NCBI RefSeq assembly: GCF_954871325.1
Contig: NC_088775.1
Location: forward strand, 75,245,561 to 75,309,560
Direction: 5' to 3'
DNA length: 64,000 nucleotides
Source: Gordionus sp. m RMFG-2023
Taxonomy: Eukaryota > Nematomorpha > Gordioida > Chordodea > Parachordodidae
The position numbers and the translations under genes were made by a program. Shown here in pieces: positions 26,401 to 38,400 of this stretch (the first letter of the stretch is position 1; each line of letters starts with the position of its first letter). The notes below the pieces were generated by a model. The model was given only the letters and a program-made list of their open reading frames with translations, did not search any database and was not told where the DNA came from.

Positions 26401-29400
26401 GACAACAATCAGTTTTTCGGGCATAAAGTCTTTCTAATGGTTTCTACCTTCAAAGACATTCTATTCTTCATTATCATATTTATCTCTACTGAGAATAACC
26501 GCTCACATGAAGGATCCTTGAATGGACAATATATCAGTTGCCATTTTCGACAACATAAGAAAATGATTCCCAAGCAATCTCCACCATTGGGCTCTTATTA
26601 GAAGCGATTCTTAATTCATTAAGATATGTTTCAACTTCGCATATTGCTGAGATGAAATTTTATTCATGTTTGACTGGACTCTTGTTTTACCAGATGATGC
26701 ATTAATATTATATTTATCTTTGTATATTTCATAAATTTTTCTAATTGTATTTATGTTACATGAGGTAGGTAATTGTTCAAAGAATTCCATTATAAATAAT
26801 TTAGGATATTACGAATAATTTCGACTAATTCGAATCGAATAATAAAAAGTTTACAATTTGAAGAATACCTTTTCTCATTATTCATATTCGAATTTTCGAA
26901 TCGAATAATTTGCGATTTATTCGTAAAATACGAATTGAATAACAAATAATTCGTTATAGGCTTATAACCATTTTTATTTTGAAGAACCGGCAAAGACTCC
27001 AGCAAGGGGGGGGGGGATAATTTAATATCGTCATTAAAATTAGAGGGTGCAGAAGTCCGTGAAAAACGATAGAGTCCATTATTTTTTTGAAAATTTATAA
27101 TGGTATACAAATTCTTAAAATCAATAGCACTAACATTAAAAAAAAAATTATAAATAATAACATACTATACTACATAGCAACTTATTTTTATAACTTTTAT
27201 TAATAATGAAATATCATTTAACATTTTTTTAGAGAAGAATATATCAAACATATCATCAATTTTTACGTCATATAAATATGAACTTTAAAATAATTTATTG
27301 AATAATTCTAAAAAAATATATTAATATGTAATGTAACATTATCTAAACATTAATAAATTTTATTATGTTACCTATGGGCTTATTGACAAAAAGATATAAA
27401 TCTAAAAGCTGAGGCTTATTGACAAAAAGATATAAATTTAAAAGCTGAGGCTTATTGACAAAAAGATATAAATTTAAAAGCTGATATAGTAAAAAAAACA
27501 GTACTCACATTAACAAGTCCAAGCAATTCTCCCACGGTGTCCAGTCTGCCTTCTATATTGTTGAGGTTAGTCAAAGGTTCCTCGATCCACTTTAGCAATT
27601 TTCTTCTTCCCTGTGGAGTCTTAGGAGAGGCTGAATATATATTATTGAATTATAAAGGCAGCGATTGAAACATATTAACTATGATTAAGTGAGGAAAATT
27701 ATATCTTGGATATATTTATTATACTCATATAAAAAAATTATTAATCATAATATGAAAACTATGAAACCTCTACCATCCTTTCCCGTAAACAGATGCGAGT
27801 AAAGACTCGCAGAATGTTCCAGCAGATTTCCGTCGGTCGCCATCTTGCTATTCGGCTCGTCACGCATCGATAAAATCATCTGATCCAGAGGAAGCAGCGC
27901 GTTTATGGCGCGCTCACTAAAAAACCCCGTTTTCAAATACCTAACGAGGACGGAATGCAATGTTGCTCGTCGAAGCAAGCGATCGTTTTTGGTAAGTAAT
28001 CCAATGTTTTCTTTATAACAAAAAACAATGTACGTGTTAAAAAAATTTTGACCTAAAGTATAAGGGCCTTTCTTTTCTTTGTAGGTTAAGGAGCGGTTCA
28101 AAATTGACCCGATAAAACAATAGTTCTTTAATAATTTTTTTTTTAAATCGTAGTTTAGAACCGGTTTTGCATGACTCTGAGATGGAACATTTATTTATTG
28201 ATTAATTATTGAAAACTCTTAATTGATCCCAGTTTGTTCAAATTATGGTACTCGAAATTACTATTCTTACACCTCATCCTGGTCGATTAAATTAGTTATG
28301 AATTTCGTATTAATTAAAAGTGTCCAAGTTAGAACTAAATTTCGCAATAATGTTTTTCGTACAGTGTTTTTGATATAATGTAGTTTATCAATGATGTCAA
28401 AGCACAAATTTTAACATGGGGCCCAAAAAAAATGCACACTTTAGGAAGATTGTATGCTCAAAATATAAGTAAATAGGTTTTATAATTTTTATTTTCATAA
28501 AGAGTATTATATTTTAAGGAAAAATGCCAGGGGCGTCTCTAGCCTTTACAATCTAAGGGAACTCATGTAAAAAACAGCTTTTGCCAGGCCTTCGGCCGGG
28601 TTTAATATTACTATATTATACTTTTTTAAAATTAGCTAACTCTGAAAATTACTTCTGAATTTTGTATTTTGTCATTTATTATATTATGCATACAAAATAA
28701 ACACATATAAATAAAACAATACAAGACATTTCTAGAAATAATATTTTTTAATACAAAATCTATTTCAGTATAAAATATTTTCGCTGATATAAAAAATTTG
28801 GCGTCTAAAGAATTACAATTGATAAAAAAGGTTGATTAATATATATGCCTCAATTGATAATGGTTTTTAAAAACCACATAAGGCTATAACTTACATTGAC
28901 AAAAGGTCATGAAACTAATATAACTCTCTGTTACCATTTTAAACAATGTTTTATAGAATGGACTAATAAGAAAAAATTTATAGGCCTTACCAAATTAACA
29001 ATTGTTGAAGAGAATATAAATGACCAATCCAAATCATAAAACTTTATGGTAGTTAGAGCTTCCTTTTAGATGACAAGATGGAAGCTAGATAAGTAATCGA
29101 GAAAATTAATGTGAGATATTAAATTTCTAAAAGATTATCTTCCATTTTTAATGATATATAAACGACTATACAGTTGACCATTATTGCATATCTAAAATAT
29201 GCAATCATATGCACTCAGCAGCTATAGTAATAATCTTAAATTACATAGCCACACAAATTATAGATGCTGGTTAATTTACAGTCATATCCATGACACTCAC
29301 GATGTTAACTCATATCAGAATTTAAAATGTTAGATAAATTGATAAAACAAAAACACTTAAAAATCTTTAGAAGAAATTAAGCAAATATATTGAAGCTTTG

Positions 29401-32400
29401 AGTTATTTACATGGTAAGAATGCCAAATTAGAAATGAATTATATAGAAGCTAAAAAATAAGAGTGATATGATGAAAGCAATTAAGATCTTATATATTATT
29501 GTATTGTCAATATATATCTCAAAAAAAAATTTATTATAAGTGCCATATCTTTAAGCTAATTTTAGAAATGATAAAAAAATTTATAAAATAAATATTAAAC
29601 GATATATTTACTCGCTTATACTAATGCCTTAAATTACGTTTGATAATATAAATTATAAGGTTAAATTATCTGATAAAATAAGTTTTCTACGACGGTTAGT
29701 CATTGTTGCATATTCATTTATAATGTGATCTATAGGAATGTTATTAATAACATTTTTTTCAATGCTCAATAGAGCCAACGAATTTAATCGTTCCTGACCC
29801 ATTGTCGATCGAATATATGTTTTCACCCGTTTTAAAGCTGAAAACGATCTTTCACATGAACAGGAATTAAAAGGTATAGTTAGCGCAATTTTATATACGA
29901 GGGAATATATCGATGGGTACGATTTTTATCAAATCTATTATCGATTTGCACATAGGTTCATGTGTTTTATTATAGGTTAAAATATAAATCTTTAATATTG
30001 CGTATTCTTTCATTGTATCAGGAAGATTATAATGTAAGATAAATGGTTTAATGATATCATTATTTAAAAATTGGGGGGAGGAGGGATGTAAAGCACTTAT
30101 AGCTATTAATATATCTGTGTTTTCTTGACAAAATCTCTTTTTTAATTCATTTATCATAATATCCAAAATTGGATAAAATAAAAAGTTTCTGTTTGATCAG
30201 AATAATTAGGAGAAACAATATCATCTATTTGAATAGAATCATTTAAAATGGTAGAGGTATATTTGTTCTTTTATTTGTTATTTTTATATTATATAAATTG
30301 CAAAATTTATTTACTTGGGTAAATAATGAAGAAAAATAAGAATTATTTCTTAAATTTGACGAAGAAATGATAAGATACTCGATAAGAGCCAATGCTGTTG
30401 ATATGTCAGAATCTGATTTTTGTAAAAAAATAGAAATATTGGAACACATAGATAATAATTTTTGGAATATAAACATACACATAATTGTATCATATTGTAA
30501 TAGAATATATAAAATTCCATTTGCTTTCACCATATCACCATGCTCTATATTTTCTAGATAATAAATAATTGCAGGGAAAGTGTTTTTTACTGCCTCTATT
30601 GTTCTAATATGGGATCCCCAACGTGTAGAACTCAAGGCATCAATATTTTTGGATTTTAGCCCTAATCTTAATTGTAAATCAAGAAATTTGTTATGATGGA
30701 TAATAGATATTGGGAAAAAAGCATGAATAGATTCTAATACATTAAAAAACTTTCAAGACTGAGGCATGCTGAGATCAATACAAGATTGAGTTTATGTGCA
30801 TAGCAGTGCACATATATAGCCATTTTGTGATTTTTGCGATATCTTTCCTGGACTCCTGAAAGATGCCCTTTCATAACACTGGCACCATCATAAGCTTGAG
30901 CAACGCAAATCGCATTTATAGAATTGTTATTTAAGGTTGATATCAATGTCTTTGTTAATGATTCTGCATCTAAGTCTACAACTTTTTCGAAAGATATAAA
31001 AGATTCCTTTGGTGTTTTTGTTTTATCAACATATCTAACACATATACTAAATTGTTCATATGAACTAACATCACGAGTGTCATCAGCCATGACAGCAAAA
31101 TAACCTGCCTCCCTTATTTCTGAAGCTATGTACTTTAAGATTATGTTTCCCGCTGCAGATAGCATTTGATTTTGTGATGGAGGTGAACAATAATGAGCAT
31201 TGCCTGGTGGCTTATATGCCATTAAAAATGAATCAAACTCTTTCAAACAGTTTAATATTTCACAATAATTCCCTTGATTATTGCTTGTCTTACTTTCATG
31301 ATGTCCTCTAAGGGGAAGTTCTAACTTACCACATAGTATTATAATTTTGAATAATCGTTTCAAATATTATCTTCTTTCCATTATTGCTGATTTAGTTAGA
31401 GCTACAAATTTTTCTTTAATGATCCCTTCTATTAGAGATTGTTTAAAATGGTTCCAGAGAATCACAATCGTTGCATGACCATTTGTTGCTCCGTGAGCTG
31501 TTAAGAATTCTTTTGCCTTACAAAATTTTTGATAACCTATATCAAAGAGATAACCTTTTTGAGGTTGTGTTGGAAAATTACAAGGAAAACAAAAAATAGC
31601 GTTTCTGGTAATGCTATATTGTATCCAAGGAAAGGATTTGTACCACTGAGGTTGAAAACATCTTCTATCTTCCCCCAATCCAGTATAAGGATATGCACCT
31701 AATATTGGTTGCATAGGTCCAGTTGTTTTAGTACCCAGATCAAGCTCTTCTGAAAAAGTAAAAATATTAATATATGAATTAAAATATCATTGCTTTTAAA
31801 TTATGACAAATATATATTTGAAGAAAAATATTGTTAAAATAAAAATAATACTTGTATAAGTTCTTCTAAAAAAGTGACAAATATTAATATATAAATTAAA
31901 ATTATATTTTTTTTATGAAAATTATGGCAAATATTATATATTTGAAGAAAAATATTGTTATAATGAAAAAAATACTTGTATGGTTGTCACTTTTAGATTG
32001 AGCAATGTGTATAGCTTTTATTATTTTATAAATATATCTTATATTAAATATAAATTAATTTACCTATTTTTTCTTTTCTACTGTCCCTACATTAGTCCTC
32101 TCATCAATAAGCCTTCTTTCTTCATTAACCAAACAATCTAAATAAGATTTATTTTAAAATGTATTTCATCAAAAGTAATTTGTTCCAATACAGTTTTTTA
32201 ATTTCAAACTATACCTTAGATAATGAAAGACGATTAATTGTGGTTCTAAAAGATATAAATTGTGAAAACAAAAAGGTTAAAAGAAAGACAGGTAAATTAA
32301 TTAATATATAATCTCAGATATTTTATTTATAAAATAATAAAAGATAAACCTGAGGGTCAATCTGTAGATATATGTGAGATCCAATGTATAGATATCTCAG

Positions 32401-35400
32401 GATGTATTAATAATTAAATATAAAATTTTATATAGGCATGGAATCTGATAGCAGTAATCCATATAAAGATGATTTCAACCTCAGTGGTACAAATCCTTTC
32501 CTTGGATACAATATAGCATTACCAGAAACGCTATTTTTTGTTTTCCTTGTGGTAATTTTCCCACACAACCTCAAAAAGGTTATCTCTTTGATATAGGTTA
32601 TCAAAAATTTTGTAAGGTAAAAGAATTCTTAACAGCTCACGGAGCAACAAATGGTCATGCAACGATTGTGATTCTCTGGAACTATTTTAAACAATCTCTA
32701 ATAGAAGGGATCATTAAAGAAAAATTTGTAGCTCTAACTAAATCAGCAATAATGGAAAGAAGATAATATTTGAAACGATTATTCAAAATTATAATACTAT
32801 GTGGTAAGTTAGAACTTCCCCTTAGAGGACATCATGAAAGTAAGACAAGCAATAATCAAGGGAATTATTGTGAAATATTAAACTGTTTGAAAGAGTTTGA
32901 TTCATTTTTAATGGCATATAAGCCACCAGGCAATGCTCATTATTGCTCACCTCCATCACAAAATCAAATGCTATTTGCAGCGGGAAACATAATCTTAAAG
33001 TACATAGCTTCAGAAATAAGGGAGGCAGGTTATTTTGCTGTCATGGCTGATGACACTCGTGATGTTAGTTCATATGAACAATTTAGTATATGTGTTAGAT
33101 ATGTTGATAAAACAAAAACACCAAAGGAATCTTTTATATCTTTCGAAAAAGTTGTAGACTTAGATGCAGAATCATTAACAAAGACATTGATATCAACCTT
33201 AAATAACAATTCTATAAATGCGATTTGCGTTGCTCAAGCTTATGATGGTGCCAGTGTTATGAAAGGGCATCTTTCAGGAGTCCAGGAAAGATATCGCAAA
33301 AATCACAAAATGGCTATATATGTGCACTGCTATGCACATAAACTCAATCTTGTATTGATCTCAGCATGCCTCAGTCTTGAAAGTTTTTTAATGTATTAGA
33401 ATCTATTCATGCTTTTTTCCCAATATCTATTATCCATCATAACAAATTTCTTGATTTACAATTAAGATTAGGGCTAAAATCCAAAAATATTGATGCCTTG
33501 AGTTCTACACGTTGGGGATCCCATATTAGAACAATAGAGGCAGTAAAAAACACTTTCCCTGCAATTATTTATTATCTAGAAAATATAGAGCATGGTGATA
33601 TGGTGAAAGCAAATGGAATTTTATATATTCTATTACAATATGATACAATTATGTGTATGTTTATATTCCAAAAATTATTATCTATGTGTTCCAATATTTC
33701 TATTTTTTTACAAAAATCAGATTCTGACATATCAACAGCATTGGCTCTTATCGAGTCTCTTATCATTTCTTCGTCAAATTTAAGAAATAATTCTTATTTT
33801 TCTTCATTATTTACCCAAGTAAATAAATTCTGCAATTTATATAATATAAAAAAACAAATAAAAGAACAAATATACTTCTACCATTTTAAATGATTCTATT
33901 CAAATAGATGATATTGTTTCTTTTAATTATTCTGATCAAACAGAAACTTTTTATAAGTGTCATGTCTTTTATCCAATTTTGGACATTATGATAAATCAAT
34001 TAAAAAAGAGATTTTGTCAAGAAAACACAGATATATTAATAGCTATAAGTGCTTTACATCCCTCCTCCCCCCAATTTTTAAATAATGATATCATTAAACC
34101 ATTTATCTTACATTATAATCTTCCTGATACAATGAAAGAATACGCAATATTAAAGATTTATATTTTAACCTATAATAAAACACATGAACCTATGTGCAAA
34201 TCGATAATAGATTTGATAAAAATCGTACCCATCGATATATTCCCTCGTATATAAAATTGCGCTAACTATACCTTTTAATTCCTGTTCATGTGAAAGATCG
34301 TTTTCAGCTTTAAAACGGGTGAAAACATATATTCGATCGACAATGGGTCAGGAACGATTAAATTCGTTGGCTCTATTGAGCATTGAAAAAAATGTTATTA
34401 ATAACATTCCTATAGATCACATTATAAATGAATATGCAACAATGACTAACCGTCGTAGAAAACTTATTTTATCAGATAATTTAACCTTATAATTTATATT
34501 ATCAAACGTAATTTAAGGCATTAGTATAAGCGAGTAAATATATCGTTTAATATTTATTTTATAAATTTTTTTATCATTTCTAAAATTAGCTTAAAGATAT
34601 GGCACTTATAATAAATTTTTTTTTGAGATATATATTGACAATACAATAATATATAAGATCTTAATTGCTTTCATCATATCACTCTTATTTTTTAGCTTCT
34701 ATATAATTCATTTCTAATTTGGCATTCTTACCATGTAAATAACTCAAAGCTTCAATATATTTGCTTAATTTCTTCTAAAGATTTTTAAGTGTTTTTGTTT
34801 TATCAATTTATCTAACATTTTAAATTCTGATATGAGTTAACATCGTGAGTGTCATGGATATGACTGTAAATTAACCAGCATCTATAATTTGTGTGGCTAT
34901 GTAATTTAAGATTATTACTATAGCTGCTGAGTGCATATGATTGCATATTTTAGATATGCAATAATGGTCAACTGTATAGTCGTTTATATATCATTAAAAA
35001 TGGAAGATAATCTTTTAGAAATTTAATATCTCACATTAATTTTCTCGATTACTTATCTAGCTTCCATCTTGTCATCTAAAAGGAAGCTCTAACTACCATA
35101 AAGTTTTATGATTTGGATTGGTCATTTATATTCTCTTCAACAATTGTTAATTTGGTAAGGCCTATAAATTTTTTCTTATTAGTCCATTCTATAAAACATT
35201 GTTTAAAATGGTAACAGAGAGTTATATTAGTTTCATGACCTTTTGTCAATGTAAGTTATAGCCTTATGTGGTTTTTAAAAACCATTATCAATTGAGGCAT
35301 ATATATTAATCAACCTTTTTTATCAATTGTAATTCTTTAGACGCCAAATTTTTTATATCAGCGAAAATATTTTATACTGAAATAGATTTTGTATTAAAAA

Positions 35401-38400
35401 ATATTATTTCTAGAAATGTCTTGTATTGTTTTATTTATATGTGTTTATTTTGTATGCATAATATAATAAATGACAAAATACAAAATTCAGAAGTAATTTT
35501 CAGAGTTAGCTAATTTTAAAAAAGTATAATATAGTAATATTAAACCCGGCCGAAGCCCGGGCAAAAGCGCGCTGAAGGCCAGCTTATAAGGGGGTATTGG
35601 GGGCTTCGCCCCCCCCCCATAAATTTTTTAGTTGAGCCCCCTGAGATTGTAAAGGCTAGCGACGCCCCTGATTCTTATTCATTTATAATAGGCTACTTAA
35701 ATTTTTTTAGATAATTCATTGAAAACTCAAATAATTCGCTAAATTTAAATGGATGATTAATTTAAGATGCTTAAGACGAACGATTTAATTAATCCGATTC
35801 AGTCGAGCTGCGACGAGGTAATATTTAAAAAACAGTATTACTATTTTTATCCATACTAAAAAAAAACCTGATTTATTGCATGATAATAATGATACGGTCA
35901 GATATTCCAGCACATCATCTTTTTCGAATTGAGAAGGACTGAGCCTTTCCACTCTGATCAGGTCTCCCGTTTTGACGCTTAATGCCAAATAAATTGTAAA
36001 AATTTGTTTAATGAAAAAGATATATATTTTAAAAAAAATACGAATCCTCAATTACAGATTACGGTAAAATACCTGATTTTAAATGAAATACTTTTACCGT
36101 TTAGTAAATTCCTGTCTGCCCCTTGAACTCTTATATATTAAATTCTCAGTTAATGTTCAAAATTTTTAAGCTGATAAAGATAACCGATTCGATCTTTCCA
36201 CCAGAAATTTTTAATTAAACTAAATATGCGCTCTGAATCAGTGTTTGAATGTGATAATATTGCATATGTTTTTAAAATTTGGCGCAATGTTCTTTGGAAA
36301 AAAGTACCCTTTTATTTTTATGAGCCAAATTCGATATATTATTATTTTCTATAAATGTATTTAAAGCAACGAATTCCTAAAATAATTCATGTAATTTGAT
36401 ATCTTTTAAATTAAAATTAATTATTATTAATTCAAATTCCACCGATTAGAATTTATTATCTAGCTTCATAATACTTTATATTCATATTTTTTTCTAAATA
36501 TGAAATAATTGTTTTTAAGATTTTTTCTTACAATAGAGCCATAAGTTATTGATAACTTGGGTCTTTAAAATCGTAACTGATTTATTCATTAATGAAAACA
36601 TCCCCATTGCAATTGTTTAACCACATTGCTTAAAGTCATCCCTATATTAATAAATAAATATCTGAGAATCCATAAATTTTTAAAACAGATATCCTGTTTT
36701 TGAATCTGCTGAATTCGTCATAACATTTCATAGAAATTATTTTTGTCTATTGATAATTAAGCCTGCCCCTTTCTTCTTGCATTGTGAATTGTATGGCACA
36801 GGAAACCAATGGGAATAATAGTTTAATTCAAAACTAATAATTCGGTCATTACACTTTGCATTTTTCTAAAATTAACACTCACTTGCGTATAGGCACAAAA
36901 ACATTTAATAGTGAAAGGTTGCAATTTTCAAGGCTCTGCACAAGCATAGACGCAACATCCTTAAATTTTTCTAAGTCTCATGATAAAATTTTTATAAGTT
37001 TACTTGAAACACCTCTCTCTTCATTAAAATAGAGCAGCATTATTGGCAATTTATTAATATATCCATTATTTGATCCATCAATTAATAGAGAAAATGGATG
37101 ATTTTTTCAAATCCTTCATATGTCTCTTAGTCGGATATTTAACACTATTTATGAGGCTTTAGTTCTTCTACATTTTATGCTTTTGGCTATTTTTGAATCA
37201 AGAGTATAGGCATTTATATGTAGTAGATGATAACTAAACGAATGTTTTATCGTGTGATGGATTGTCATCACATAAATTATTGTTTTTATTATTTGATAAT
37301 TCCTTATTTATGAAATTGGAAATATATTTTTGCCTTGTTGAATGTTTTTTTTACATCTATTATACAAATTGCATTTAAGCCACATTCTTTATCTTCTCTG
37401 ACCGACGAATAAATGGAATTCTAGTTGTTTTGATATTGTGATTTACATTTTTTTTTTGGATGTAAAATTTGTTTTTTAATTATAATTTATATATAATTTA
37501 AATTAATAGAATATTATTAAATAAGAAAGGAAATATCATAACTTTATTTAATTAATCAAAAATTATTATTAGGCAATATAAAACTGTTAAATTTTATGAA
37601 TAAATTGCTTACTTCCAAAATATCATTTTATATAGATTGATTTCAAAAATTATATAAAACTTACTTCACATTTACATAATAATCATTTTCATCATCAGAA
37701 TCAGGAAGTAATTATTTTATGATATCACAACAATTTATTATAAAATTAAAAGATATTAAATATTATTATTATATGAAAAATTGGAAAGTTTGAGGATAGA
37801 ATAAAAATATTTTTACAAAAACATGCCTTTTTAAATGTATGATTGAATTAAAATAAAAAATGATAAAAGTTTCTGGTTAAGCTATTTTTATTAGTATCCT
37901 GATCTTTTCACAAATATATCAGATAAAGCGTAACGTGAAAATTTAATCCCTTTATATCTTTTATTTCTTTACGTTAATTTTTCTCTCTCCTTTAAATAAT
38001 TCTTTTATCTCATTCTAGAGGTTATATAAAATAAAAATCTGAGTTAGATGTATACCTTTGCCTGACCACATCTTTCACAACTTTTTCCACTTCTTCACAC
38101 AAATTAGCCCCATCCGGCAAAAGTATTTCTGTGGGCTTTAATGACGTCATAAGGCGCTCTAATTGACTGATCATTTTCAAGGTTGTAGAGTGTTGCTCTC
38201 CGGAAATTTCATTGTACGATATTTCGCCAGTGCCGAACTTGACAGCCTGTCAGCATAACATATTAATAATGGATTTAAGGAATATTCTTTATTTTTTAAA
38301 TATCAGCAGCTATCAAAACAATACACATTATTTTTTATCATTTAGATGCTTTATGGAGGGCGGAATTCATAAGTGTACAGTAAATTTCTAGAATTGAAAC

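Larger units (their letters stand above)
28528..35670. mobile_element. Giant head-to-head hAT palindrome in MSH3 intron 6
   Basis: Two nearly identical copies of one hAT element face each other. The left arm (28,528-31,657) reads on the minus strand and the right arm (32,474-35,670) on the plus strand. Both outer ends are the same terminus, CAGGGGCGTC followed by a copy of 'tagcctttacaatct', so both are 3' ends of the element. The 816-bp centre is unique apart from the left copy's extra 5' sequence. The 209-residue block at 30,734-31,363 and at 32,770-33,399 differs by one residue. No matching 8-bp flanking duplication was found (AAAAATGC against ATTCTTAT). The structure lies wholly between MSH3 exons 6 and 7. 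Confidence 0.9.

Noticed and set aside
27378-27483. 36-bp repeats as a CRISPR array
   Set aside because: The units are contiguous without spacers, and the context is a eukaryotic intron.
15895-28000. A separate MSH4 gene on the minus strand, with MSH3 only at 39-41 kb
   Set aside because: Some ATPase residues recall MSH4, but connector, lever, clamp and ATPase exons follow each other in order and in phase with MSH3-type domain I, and no second start or duplicated domain is present.
28528-35670. The palindrome as a simple hAT insertion with target duplication
   Set aside because: The flanking 8-mers (AAAAATGC and ATTCTTAT) do not match, and both outer ends are the same terminus.
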